Shown one piece after another: positions 19,554 through 27,978 of a DNA stretch of 64,000 nucleotides. How positions within the stretch are numbered: position 1 is the first letter of the stretch; each line of letters begins with the position of its first letter. The notes below the pieces were generated by a model that did no database searches, was not told the origin of the DNA, and was given only the letters and a program-made list of their open reading frames with translations. The position numbers and the translations under genes were made by a program. This DNA is from Pseudomonadota bacterium (lineage in GTDB: Bacteria; Pseudomonadota; Gammaproteobacteria; Competibacterales; Competibacteraceae), in assembly GCA_022709365.1 (NCBI GenBank), contig JAKLIY010000013.1, forward strand, positions 26,988 to 90,987, read 5' to 3'.

Positions 19554-21005
19554 TTAAGGATTCAAGTCAGCATCACCCTCCCCTGTGCTATTGCAGCGAT
19601 CTTTGTAAAAGGTCAACTGCGTCAGATAGTCGCGGCGCGCATCGAACAACCAGCCGGATTCATCGGGCGGATCGGGTTGGGCAGTGGGCCGGTCGGGCAG
19701 CGTGACCTCCAAGTCATCCAGTGCCCGTTGCACATCATCGCGCAACTCGGTTAGATCATCCTCAATCCCGGCTTCCCGATACGCCTCGGTCAAACGGTTG
19801 GCGAGGGCCTCCAATTCGGCCTTGAAGCTTTCCAGGATGGATTCGGTACGTTCTCGAATGTTCTCCAATCGATCCTCAAAGGTCTCCTCATCCTCCTCCT
19901 GCCGTTCCTGCCATGCCTGATTCAGCGTCTTCCGGGCTTCCCGACCGGCTTCATCCATTCGCTTCGGAAGCGTTTGATCCCGATAGGGCGTTATCGCCGT
20001 TTCCACCAGTCGCGCCAGTTCACCGGGATGCAGCGCCTCCAGCGCGTCCAATTCGGTCGCACCGTCAACCCCATACCGTTCCTTGAAGCCGTTTTGCCGC
20101 TTGTCGCCTTCTTTAATCGGGATCGGCGGCAATTCATAATGCTTGACCTGCTCGGCGGTCAGCGCCAGCGGTTGCAGCTTGATGTCCGCATCGGGGGCAA
20201 TGTCCCGCAGCCAAAACTCAATCTGCCGGGCGATGCTGGGCGGCATGAAATCACCCGCCGGATCAAAATCGCTGATGTAGAAAATACGCACCGGTTTTGC
20301 GTTGCCATGCAACCGGTACAGCATCCGAATGGTGCCAGTAATCGACTGAAACCCGATGGCCGGCACGTAGTTGGCGGCATGACGGCGACAAATCGGGAGC
20401 AATATGTCTTCCATCGTGCTCTTTTCAATCCAGACCTCCAGCAGATAAGGCTGATCGGCCTGGTTAAACTCGTAACCCTCGACGGTCAGGCGCGGCAAAC
20501 TCCAGTCCAAATCATCGGCCAGTTCCACCTGAATGGTGGGGAGTGACCATGTCCACCAGTAATCAACTTTCCATTGCGGTGTCGGAAGACTCGCCGGTTC
20601 CATAAACAAATACGGGTCGGGGTTGCGCCGGTCGTCAAAGATTTCCACGTTGACCAGCTTTAAATACCGGGCCTGCTTGCTGGCGATGCCCAGCGCCCCC
20701 CAACAGCCCAGGTTATTTTCATACGCCTTGCCATTCCAAAGCGGCGGCGGTGGTTTCTGGGACACCAGCTTGTAATGCACTCGTCGCAGATGAACATCCT
20801 GGACGAGCAAATCCAGCCGGGTCAACTGATCGGCAAACCAGCGCGCTGACAACCAATTCCCCTCACTCCCCGCGTTGAAGGGATCATTCTGGGGGGACAT
20901 CGCCAACAGGTCAGGCAAATTGCGCTTGATTCCTTGCTTACGCAGGTCGCGCTTCAACTGCTTGATGAACTCATATCCAGTCGCGGGAGTGGCTGGCATA
21001 TCCAT
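19554..21005 (-). CDS. TOPRIM-domain protein, topoisomerase VI A-like segment
   Basis: A 483-aa protein. Near residues 230-260 it has FYISDFDPAGDFMPPSIA, an acidic D-x-D-x-x-G signature like the TOPRIM part of Spo11/topoisomerase VI A and related proteins. The C-terminal 150 residues are a long charged helix. No catalytic Tyr domain was recognised with confidence. The ATG at 21005 overlaps the primase stop (TAATG), so the two genes are coupled; an upstream extension of the frame inside the primase gene is rejected. It may process DNA during element replication or segregation. It also resembles uncharacterised phage and island proteins. Confidence 0.65.
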   Translation of the reverse strand: MDMPATPATGYEFIKQLKRDLRKQGIKRNLPDLLAMSPQNDPFNAGSEGNWLSARWFADQLTRLDLLVQDVHLRRVHYKLVSQKPPPPLWNGKAYENNLGCWGALGIASKQARYLKLVNVEIFDDRRNPDPYLFMEPASLPTPQWKVDYWWTWSLPTIQVELADDLDWSLPRLTVEGYEFNQADQPYLLEVWIEKSTMEDILLPICRRHAANYVPAIGFQSITGTIRMLYRLHGNAKPVRIFYISDFDPAGDFMPPSIARQIEFWLRDIAPDADIKLQPLALTAEQVKHYELPPIPIKEGDKRQNGFKERYGVDGATELDALEALHPGELARLVETAITPYRDQTLPKRMDEAGREARKTLNQAWQERQEEDEETFEDRLENIRERTESILESFKAELEALANRLTEAYREAGIEDDLTELRDDVQRALDDLEVTLPDRPTAQPDPPDESGWLFDARRDYLTQLTFYKDRCNSTGEGDADLNP

Positions 21006-23896
21006 TAGCAACCCTCCTTCATCGGCTTGACCATCTCGCCGTTGATCTCTGCCAAACCCTGCTCCCGCAATTCCATCGCGGCATACATCAGCCGTTCCGT
21101 CCCCCATCCCAATTTGCGCGCCAGCGCCGTTGTCCATTCCGCACCCCGATAAAGTTTGAGCACCGCCCACAATGCCGCAGGGTCATCGGTCAGGTTGAGA
21201 GGTTCACGAGGAACAACCTCCACGGGGCGATTATTTTTGCAGGAAGGGTCGAGCGACTCACCAGACTCACGCGACTCACCGGATGGGGAGAAAATTTCAT
21301 TGGTCGTGTGAGTCGTGTGAGTCGTGTGAGTCGATTCACCCTCGCCCGAAAATTTTTGTAGAGCCAATTCAAAAGCAGCGGCGTCCACGATCTTGATGCG
21401 CCAACGCATCCGATTTTGGCTCGTGCCATCAGCCTCGAACCGTGCGCCTTGTTCAACACGGCGGGCGTATTGCTTGAGAAACTCACCCATGAAGCGATTG
21501 CTGATTTCACCCGTTCGCAGGTCTTTGAAGTGGTCACTGAGCGTCTCGTAAAGAGCTGGATAGCACGGGCGCTCATTGCGGTCTTCATCCAAATCGGTTT
21601 CGTGAGCGCAACGAATGATCTCTTTTACCGTTGCTGGAGCCGTTTTAAATACGGAGTACCAAGCCAACATGACGGCGCGTAATTTGTCCCGAACCGGGTC
21701 AGCGTCTTCCATCTGCTCCCGCCCCAACAACGGATCGGGTTCATCCAGCCAGACCAAAGCCGAACGCACCCATCCGCTCCAATTCTCAAAGCGGGCAAAA
21801 TTTTTCAGCGCCTGTTTGGGTTTACCGGCCACCACATAGGCGCGTAATACGGTAAGGGCCGATTGAATCAACCGGGTCCGATTCACTGGAATCCAGTCAT
21901 GGAGATTGCGCGAAAATTCCCGCTCTTCCGGGCGTTCACATTGCGGATCGAGATTGCAGGGCACAATGCGCGTGGACAGATCACCCTGAACCAGCAAGTT
22001 GTTACCGGTCGCCAACCAAGTGCAGGCGGTGGGCGCGGTGGCACTGCGTTGCGTACCAAGTATCCGGTCGGTAAAAGTTTCCTGCGTCAGCACTGAGCAA
22101 AGGGTTTGGGATTGCAGCGGTTCCTCCACATTGTCCAGATTGATGACCGCATCCCCCGACAACAACACGGTCAACACCCGCTTGCGCATCTCCTCGGGGT
22201 TACCGGTGTAGCTCATGACCGTGGCCGGCTGTCCAGTGCCCACCAGGGCCACCACATCGGCCAGCAAACTTTTACCGCTAGCCATGCGCGGCGCAGAAAA
22301 CGTGTACATGGGCGCATTTTTCAAGGCATGGCGAATGGTGGCGGTCAACAAGGCTGACAGGGCGGCGCTGTGGTCGCTGTCTTCGGTAAAGGGAAAATCG
22401 ACAATCACCTCCTTGAGCAGGGCCAAGGCTTCCTGTGCCTGGGTACGGGTTGGCTGAACCGGGATCGGCTTAAAGAGAATCCCGTGATCAATCAGGAGCA
22501 AGCCAGTCGCGGCATCGTAACCGGGCTGGTCCAGAATGGAGCCATCCGGGCGCAAGGTGGGGGCGTTGATCGCCGCAACGAGGGGTTGCGCTTTCCAGGC
22601 ACCGCGTCGGGCCAGCAGCGCACTGGCGACATTACGCGGGGCGTTGCAACGCACAACATCGCCCTTTTGCGACGACCAGCGAGACCAACTGATTAACCGA
22701 TTCATGCGGTCCAGCAGGTACTCGATCTCAACGGCAATCAAAGCCACTGCGCCACCCGGACGGGTAATCCCCTGAACGGTCTCTGGGCGGCTGATGTACC
22801 ATCGCACCAGTTGGCCGGAACGCTGGAAGAGATTGTGATCATACTTGCACAGCGCCGCTTCGGCGGCATCGGTAATCTCGGCGAGTTCACCGGGAATCAA
22901 CGAGATCGTCACTGGTCGGTCAGTGATGCTTATCGGTTCGGCAGAGGTGGGGACTGGGTTTGCCAAAGCGGCCTGGACTGCTACCAAACCATGCAATGCC
23001 GCCAGATCATTGAAATCCGTTCCGGCTTCACTTTCAGCGAATTCAGGAACGACTAAATCAGCACGGATCGCCTTTGCCGCTTGACGGGCCTTGGTTAATC
23101 CTGGATTCCCGTCCGTGTGCCGATCATTATCGGCACAGATAATAATGTGCAAATCGGGGTAAAGCGCCCGGAGTGCTTCTGCTACCGGTTGGAGGTTACC
23201 GGCATCTGCCGCCATCACCGTCGGATACCCCGTCGCTTCATGCAATGTCGCGGCAGTCGCGTAACCTTCGGCGATTAAAAGGGTATCGGCACCGCTCAGA
23301 TCACCGATGAGGAAGTAGCAACCCCGCTTCCGTCCCCCCGACAGAAAATCCTTGTCGCGGCCCAAGCGCTCGTCACGTTCCGGGAAAATCGCCTGGATCG
23401 TACCCAAACGCCCACTGGGGTCGCGCAACGGAATGAGCAGACAACCCGCCCGACCTTTCCAATCACCCTGCAATACGTCAGGGTGGGATTTGACGCCTTT
23501 ACGCGACAAATACGAATGAGCAGGGATAGCTGGTTGCGCCGCATCAAGAAGGGTTTGCGCTTTGGCAGCGGCTTCCTCCTGTCGGCGACGCTCCTCCGCC
23601 TGGCGTTGCGCCTGGGCTTCCTGCCATTTCCGATCCCGTTCGGCGCGTTCCGTCTCGGTCAATTCAGCGGTCGACTTGGCGCACCAGGATTCGGAAATGC
23701 CGCGCTTCCAGCAACCGAAACTGCCTGCGGCGGGATCGTCAGGATGCAGGACATACCAGGAATTGGGATTGCGGTCACTATTGGCCTTGATCCGATGCAG
23801 GTGACCATCTGCAATGATGTCGCCCGCATAGTCCAGTCCAGTGGGCTGGAACGCTTGGCGAAATTGATTAACAACTTCAATTTCAGTACTATCCAT
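21005..23896 (-). CDS. TOPRIM primase-helicase of the element
   Basis: A 963-aa replication protein with P4-alpha-like architecture. The N-terminal third has a charged linker and a TOPRIM domain (LLIAEGYATAATLHEATG, then IIICADNDRH), and the second half has a helicase-type ATPase with Walker A SAPRMASGKS and a Walker B-like VINLDNVEE. It should prime and unwind DNA at the element's own origin. The ATG at 23896 has GAGG upstream; 31 further codons upstream lack a ribosome-binding site. The C-terminal region contains a THTTHTTHTT stretch encoded by iteron-like repeats. It is coupled to the TOPRIM gene downstream. Confidence 0.82.
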   Translation of the reverse strand: MDSTEIEVVNQFRQAFQPTGLDYAGDIIADGHLHRIKANSDRNPNSWYVLHPDDPAAGSFGCWKRGISESWCAKSTAELTETERAERDRKWQEAQAQRQAEERRRQEEAAAKAQTLLDAAQPAIPAHSYLSRKGVKSHPDVLQGDWKGRAGCLLIPLRDPSGRLGTIQAIFPERDERLGRDKDFLSGGRKRGCYFLIGDLSGADTLLIAEGYATAATLHEATGYPTVMAADAGNLQPVAEALRALYPDLHIIICADNDRHTDGNPGLTKARQAAKAIRADLVVPEFAESEAGTDFNDLAALHGLVAVQAALANPVPTSAEPISITDRPVTISLIPGELAEITDAAEAALCKYDHNLFQRSGQLVRWYISRPETVQGITRPGGAVALIAVEIEYLLDRMNRLISWSRWSSQKGDVVRCNAPRNVASALLARRGAWKAQPLVAAINAPTLRPDGSILDQPGYDAATGLLLIDHGILFKPIPVQPTRTQAQEALALLKEVIVDFPFTEDSDHSAALSALLTATIRHALKNAPMYTFSAPRMASGKSLLADVVALVGTGQPATVMSYTGNPEEMRKRVLTVLLSGDAVINLDNVEEPLQSQTLCSVLTQETFTDRILGTQRSATAPTACTWLATGNNLLVQGDLSTRIVPCNLDPQCERPEEREFSRNLHDWIPVNRTRLIQSALTVLRAYVVAGKPKQALKNFARFENWSGWVRSALVWLDEPDPLLGREQMEDADPVRDKLRAVMLAWYSVFKTAPATVKEIIRCAHETDLDEDRNERPCYPALYETLSDHFKDLRTGEISNRFMGEFLKQYARRVEQGARFEADGTSQNRMRWRIKIVDAAAFELALQKFSGEGESTHTTHTTHTTNEIFSPSGESRESGESLDPSCKNNRPVEVVPREPLNLTDDPAALWAVLKLYRGAEWTTALARKLGWGTERLMYAAMELREQGLAEINGEMVKPMKEGC
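21255..21332. repeat. Iteron-like repeats inside the primase gene
   Basis: Three GACTCAC 7-mers at 21255, 21264 and 21273 (9-bp period) face three GTGAGTC 7-mers at 21308, 21317 and 21326 (again 9-bp period), separated by 28 nt. The arrangement is an inverted pair of triplets. P4-type elements carry short iterons bound by the primase-helicase; this block could be the replication origin or a cis region. Confidence 0.55.
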
Positions 23897-24048
23897 AAGT
23901 GGATACCTCAATAAAAAGCGGCAAGGCGCGCCCGTAAGCGCGCTCAAGTCGCGGCTTTGGCTGATGCCCGTCAGTTGTGTCACCAACATGGCGGGCGAAA
24001 ATGGCTTGTCCGAGCTAATTCAGTGTTTGCTTTCTCTGTTCGCCACTG

Positions 24049-24327
24049 TCATTTCTGGCAGTGGCTCTCTCCCTCCTTTCTCTTGATGGAACGGCGCAAA
24101 GGCCGTTGGTTAATGATCTTTCCCGAAGGTGGCTCATAGGAAGGGTTGGGCCTGGACACAGTAATGCGCTCTCGTATCCACGCCTCCACCTCCTCATCGA
24201 CCCACGCCACAGCGCGTGCGCCGAGTTGGATAGGCTTCGGAAACTGGCCTTCCTTGATCAATTTGTAAATCATGCTTTTGCCATAACCCGTCGATCCCAT
24301 AACGGTAGGCAGTCGAATCAGCTTCAT
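24049..24327 (-). CDS. AlpA-family regulator/excisionase
   Basis: A 92-aa DNA-binding protein of the AlpA/MerR-like winged-helix type: MKLIRLPTVMGSTGYGKSMIYKLIKEG is a helix-turn-helix start, followed by FPKPIQLGARAVAWVDEEVEAWI, the hallmark of AlpA regulators of P4-like prophages. It controls integrase or replication gene expression or acts as an excision factor. AAGGAG lies 10 nt before the ATG. It sits upstream of the primase on the same strand with a 152-nt gap, and downstream of the small orphan gene, which is the usual layout in such elements. Confidence 0.88.
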   Translation of the reverse strand: MKLIRLPTVMGSTGYGKSMIYKLIKEGQFPKPIQLGARAVAWVDEEVEAWIRERITVSRPNPSYEPPSGKIINQRPLRRSIKRKEGESHCQK

Positions 24328-24388
24328 CCGCTTGTCACTCCTTAATCAACCCGGATAGCTTACAATGGAGTTCAAGCGATCAAAAAAA

Positions 24389-25111
24389 TTATTCAGCAAC
24401 GTTTTGCTGTGCGAATAATTTGGAAAACTCCCGGAATATCGTTGCGACCTGCGATACCTCCAGGTCTTCATCACCCATAATCTGCAAACCCAGAGACAAC
24501 ACGGTAGGTACGCTCCGGGTACGCAACTCAATCTTTTCTTCAAAAAACAACTGAACTAATTGTCGAATTCGGCGAGTACGCGGTGTTTTTTTTCTTGAAT
24601 CCAAAACGTATTTCGTCAAGGGGTCTATATAAGGAGAGTGAGCCTGGAAATGTGAAAGACATTCCCGTGCAGCAATCACGGCTTTCCTTAATGTCTCCAT
24701 TTCTTCCAAATAATAAACAGGTAAATCAATCCATTGGATTTTTTCACTGATAAAAGGTTGTTCCGATGAAATTGGAAAATGTCCCAAGTACTGAGAACCG
24801 ACATCAATAAACCCTTGTGCAAATTCACGAACTTTCACAATCAATTCTTCTTGTTTTTTGATACCTTCATCCGTGCGTTCAAGTACGAAATCTGGATCAA
24901 GCCCCACGAGCAATAAAATGAGTTTTTTGACTTGCTGCCGGTCACTTTCAGCCAGACGTTTGTAGAAATCATCCAAGCGTTCGTCCCCAAGATTGTTAGC
25001 ACCCACTAACGCAAAAAATCGCTCTTCTCTGGGCGAAGCAAACTGACCAAACGCCAAGAAATCTTCGGCGAATTGCTGGATATATAGAGGTACGCTACGA
25101 TGAAACTTCAT
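24389..25111 (-). CDS. Hypothetical protein between integrase and AlpA gene
   Basis: A 240-aa cytoplasmic protein that I do not recognise. It is largely helical and charged, with MKFHRSVPLYIQQFAEDFLAF at the start and basic KKTPRTRRIRQLVQLF near residue 190, and has no membrane segment or known catalytic motif. AAAGAGAACC precedes the ATG at 25111; a 12-codon upstream extension from 25147 is less likely. It is co-oriented with the integrase (60-nt gap) and AlpA. It could be element-specific accessory cargo or part of its control circuit. Confidence 0.65.
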   Translation of the reverse strand: MKFHRSVPLYIQQFAEDFLAFGQFASPREERFFALVGANNLGDERLDDFYKRLAESDRQQVKKLILLLVGLDPDFVLERTDEGIKKQEELIVKVREFAQGFIDVGSQYLGHFPISSEQPFISEKIQWIDLPVYYLEEMETLRKAVIAARECLSHFQAHSPYIDPLTKYVLDSRKKTPRTRRIRQLVQLFFEEKIELRTRSVPTVLSLGLQIMGDEDLEVSQVATIFREFSKLFAQQNVAE

Positions 25112-25171
25112 AGGTTCTCTTTCTTTATTCTGCACAAGATTACCCATCCAGGATCAAAATGAGTGGAAAAG

Positions 25172-26374
25172 TCAACTCGTCTTACGAAAGTTGAAGGCTA
25201 AAATCGCGCGCTCATCGATCAACGCTACAACCCAGTCCGACCAGAATTGCAGCATGGTCTGGCGCTGCTCGCGATACTCCGCCCGGTTGTAAATACCACG
25301 CACGCCGACCTGGGTATGATTCAACGCCTTTTCGATGACATCACCGGCATAGCCCATTTCATTGAGGCGCGTACTGGCCGTCCGGCGTAAATCGTGAATC
25401 GTGAATTGGGGAATACTGAAATTTACACCATCCACAGCGTGATTCAGCGCCGCATCCGAAAGCGGTTGATTCTTGACGCGCCCCGGCAAGACCCACGCCG
25501 AATCACCGGCCAACAGATGCAGTTCACGAAATAGCTCGATGGCCTGGTGACTCAGATAGACAATATGAGGCTTCTCGGTCTTGGAGTTTTCCGGGGGTAT
25601 AAACCATTCTGCGGTATCGAAATGGACATGCTCCCAACGCGCCCGCGTCAGCTCGCCCTTACGCACCAGAGTCAACAACAGTAGATGGAGCGCCAGCTTG
25701 CTGCGGCGGGCGATATTGCTCTGGTAAAGCTCAATCAGGAAGGTACGGATTTCGGCGGGTTCCAGCGCCCGGTCTCGGGAAGTCATGGTAGTGATAAACC
25801 GAGTGGGCAGACTGGCAATAGGATTATTGTCGATCAGGGTTTGCGCCATCGCATAGTCAAACAGGCGTTTGAGGATACCGCGTAACATCGCCGCCGCTTT
25901 TTCCCGGCCCGCATCCCGTTTACGGAAGACGATGACTTGCGCGTCGGTCGCAGTCACGTCGCGCAAACGCCGGTCGCCAATGGCCGGAAGAATATCGGAT
26001 TCCAGATAGAGTTCGATGGTCCGGGAGTTTTTGCGAACCCGTTGGACCACATCCTTCATCCACTGGGCGGCGAACTCCCGAACGGTCAACGTCGCTTGAA
26101 GTTCGGCTTTGGTCCGTTGCTTCTGCCGGGCGGGGGATTGGCCTTGCGCCACCAGCGCTGCCAGTTCAGCCCGCTTCTGTCGCGCCGCCTTGAGGGTGAG
26201 ATCGGGATACCGGCCAAGACTGACCTTTTCCTGCTTGCCGTGCAGGCGGTAGCGATAACGCCAGCAGATACCGCCCGTGGGGATCACCTCGACATACAGC
26301 CCGTCGCTGTCCGTCAGGATGTAGGACTTTGCCCTGGGTTTGAGCGCTTTGAGTTGAGTATCGGTCATAGCCAT
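25172..26374 (-). CDS. Tyrosine site-specific integrase, P4 type
   Basis: A 400-aa integrase that catalyses recombination between the mnmE attachment site and the element. The N-terminal DUF4102-like arm-binding domain is clear (LTDSDGLYVEVIPTGGICWRYRYR, then KVSLGRYPDLTLKAAR), followed by a core-binding SAM-like domain and the catalytic domain with R (TLVRKGEL), HDLRRTAST, a His near the C-terminus (LNHTQVGVRGIYNRAEY) and Tyr. All catalytic landmarks appear intact. The frame opens with a TTG, but the ATG at 26374 has AGGAG at 8 nt. It is adjacent to attR with arm-type sites upstream. Confidence 0.93.
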   Translation of the reverse strand: MAMTDTQLKALKPRAKSYILTDSDGLYVEVIPTGGICWRYRYRLHGKQEKVSLGRYPDLTLKAARQKRAELAALVAQGQSPARQKQRTKAELQATLTVREFAAQWMKDVVQRVRKNSRTIELYLESDILPAIGDRRLRDVTATDAQVIVFRKRDAGREKAAAMLRGILKRLFDYAMAQTLIDNNPIASLPTRFITTMTSRDRALEPAEIRTFLIELYQSNIARRSKLALHLLLLTLVRKGELTRARWEHVHFDTAEWFIPPENSKTEKPHIVYLSHQAIELFRELHLLAGDSAWVLPGRVKNQPLSDAALNHAVDGVNFSIPQFTIHDLRRTASTRLNEMGYAGDVIEKALNHTQVGVRGIYNRAEYREQRQTMLQFWSDWVVALIDERAILAFNFRKTS

Positions 26375-26388
26375 GCTTGCCGTCTCCT

Positions 26389-26485
26389 GTGAGTCCAAAT
26401 CACCGCTTTTTGTGAGTCCATATCCGTTATGGTCTTAACTTTGGACTCACTAGAGAGAGGCTTTTAGTGTACCGCTATGGACTCT
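26389..26485. promoter_or_regulatory. Putative right integrase arm-type sites
   Basis: Four copies of a TGGACTC motif: GTGAGTCCAAAT (26389-26400), GTGAGTCCATAT (26412-26423), CTTTGGACTCAC (26439-26450) and GCTATGGACTCT (26474-26485). They lie between the integrase start and attR, in mixed orientation, and match the two copies near attL. Confidence 0.6.
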
Positions 26486-26540
26486 AGGAAACAAACAAAT
26501 CAAAGACAATCAAAGATATTTCAAGGAAAATTAAACGGTG

Positions 26541-26577
26541 TTGGACTCGACTGGAATCGACTTTATTTTCCGATACA
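26541..26577. repeat. Right attachment site (attR), 37-bp direct repeat
   Basis: Identical to 9307-9343. Positions 26563-26577 are the last four codons and stop of mnmE (Cys-Ile-Gly-Lys-stop), so integration leaves the gene intact. Confidence 0.93.
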
Positions 26578-27900
26578 AAAACTGCTGAAAATCCGCCCCA
26601 GCAAATCCTCCGAAGTAAACTCCCCGGTAATTTCCGCCAGCGCATTCTGCGCCTGACGCAACTCCTCGGCAGCCAATTCCCCAGCGCGGATGGTCAACTG
26701 CTCATCCGCCACCGCCAGCGCCGCCGCCGCCCGGTCCAGCGCCTCCAGATGCCGCCGCCGGGCCATCAACGTCCCCTCACCGCCGTGATAGCCCATACAG
26801 CCCTTGAGATGCTCGCGCAACTGATCCAATCCTGCTCCGTTCTTCGCCGACAGCCACAATTCATGACCCCAGTCCGTCGGTCGCAACATCGGTTCCCGGT
26901 CCGTTAAATCGATTTTGTTATAAATCACCGTTATCCCAGTCTCCGCGGGCAACCGCGCCCGCAACGCCTGTTCTTCAGTGGTCAGCCCCTGTCGATCATC
27001 CACCAGCAGCAAAATCCGGTCAGCCGTGGCAATTTCCGCCCAGGCGCGGCGGATGCCCTCCTGCTCCACCGGATCATCACTGTCCCGCAAACCGGCCGTA
27101 TCGATGACATGCAGCGGCATTCCGTCAATCGCAATCTGCTCGCGCAACACATCGCGGGTCGTGCCGGGAATCTCGGTCACAATCGCCGCTTCGCGCCCGG
27201 CCAACTGATTCAGCAGGCTCGACTTGCCGGCATTCGGTCGCCCGGCAATGACTACGATCATCCCGTCGCGCAGCAGTCGACCCTGGCCAGCGGCGGTCTG
27301 CAAAGCGCTCAACCGCTCCCGCAAGACGCTCAACTGCTCAGCGATACGGTCGTCGGCCAGAAAGTCGATTTCCTCTTCGGGAAAGTCGATAGCCGCCTCG
27401 ATATACATCCGCAATTCGATCAATCCGGCGACCAATTCCTGAATGCGCTGCGAGAATTCTCCCTCCAACGAACGCACGGCAGCGCGAGCAGCTTCTGCCG
27501 TCGTACTGGCGATCAGGTCAGCAATCGCCTCGGCCTGGGCCAGATCAAGCTTGTCATTGAGAAAGGCGCGTTCGGAAAATTCGCCAGGCCGGGCCGGACG
27601 TGCGCCCAGTTCCAATGTCCGCGCCAGCAATAAATCCATGACGACGGGACCACCGTGACCGTGCAGTTCCAGCACCTCTTCGCCGGTGAAGGAATGAGGG
27701 GCGGGGAAATAGAGGACGATGCCCTCATCGAGAACGCCGCCATCGCCGGCGCGGAACCGGCGAAAAGCGGCATGGCGGGGCTTGGGAAGATCGCCGCAGA
27801 CCGCCTTAGCGACGGCGGCGCTTAGCGGGCCGGAGAGGCGCACGATGCCCACTCCGCCCCGACCTGGAGGGGTCGCAATGGCGGCAATGGTGTCGCTCAT
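26563..27900 (-). CDS. mnmE: tRNA uridine-5-carboxymethylaminomethyl GTPase MnmE
   Basis: GTPase that, with MnmG, modifies the wobble uridine of certain tRNAs. The 445-aa product has the N-terminal folate-binding domain ([24 protein letters not shown]), helical domain, inserted G domain ([29 protein letters not shown]) and the invariant C-terminal FCIGK, whose Cys is essential in the family. The ATG at 27900 has GGGG upstream; a GTG 15 nt earlier is not needed. It follows yidC in the canonical rpmH-rnpA-yidD-yidC-mnmE order. Its last codons are the integration target of the element. Confidence 0.97.
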   Translation of the reverse strand: MSDTIAAIATPPGRGGVGIVRLSGPLSAAVAKAVCGDLPKPRHAAFRRFRAGDGGVLDEGIVLYFPAPHSFTGEEVLELHGHGGPVVMDLLLARTLELGARPARPGEFSERAFLNDKLDLAQAEAIADLIASTTAEAARAAVRSLEGEFSQRIQELVAGLIELRMYIEAAIDFPEEEIDFLADDRIAEQLSVLRERLSALQTAAGQGRLLRDGMIVVIAGRPNAGKSSLLNQLAGREAAIVTEIPGTTRDVLREQIAIDGMPLHVIDTAGLRDSDDPVEQEGIRRAWAEIATADRILLLVDDRQGLTTEEQALRARLPAETGITVIYNKIDLTDREPMLRPTDWGHELWLSAKNGAGLDQLREHLKGCMGYHGGEGTLMARRRHLEALDRAAAALAVADEQLTIRAGELAAEELRQAQNALAEITGEFTSEDLLGRIFSSFCIGK

Positions 27901-27924
27901 CAAATCCCCTTTCACCTCTGACCA

Positions 27925-27943
27925 CCCAGGGCGATGCCCTGGG
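27925..27943. other. Hairpin between yidC and mnmE
   Basis: CCCAGGGC-GAT-GCCCTGGG, a perfect 8-bp stem in the 78-nt gap. There is no T-run, so it is more likely an attenuator, RNA-processing site or repeat than a terminator. Confidence 0.6.
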
Positions 27944-27978
27944 CTAAAACTAGCGCACCCCTTTGGGGCTTAACTGCT

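Larger units (their letters stand above)
9307..26577 (-). mobile_element. P4-like integrative element in the 3' end of mnmE
   Basis: About 17.2 kb bounded by a perfect 37-bp direct repeat. The right copy contains the last four codons and stop of mnmE. A tyrosine integrase lies next to the right end, followed by a small orphan gene, an AlpA-like regulator, a TOPRIM primase-helicase and a second TOPRIM protein. The rest is cargo: a degenerate PLD-like protein, nuclease-RecQ fusion, coiled-coil protein, AlbA-type ATPase, and fragments. The cargo from about 13 to 19 kb is visibly more AT-rich than the core. No conjugation or capsid genes are seen, so it would need help to move between cells. Confidence 0.9.

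Noticed and set aside
20997..21170. Longer start for the TOPRIM protein
   Set aside because: The upstream 55 codons lie inside the primase gene and are Gly/Asp-rich shadow sequence; the TAATG overlap at 21005 is a better start.
9307..26577. A relative of Salmonella genomic island 1
   Set aside because: Only the target site is shared. The integrase sits with P4-type genes, and no transfer, resistance or integron genes are present.
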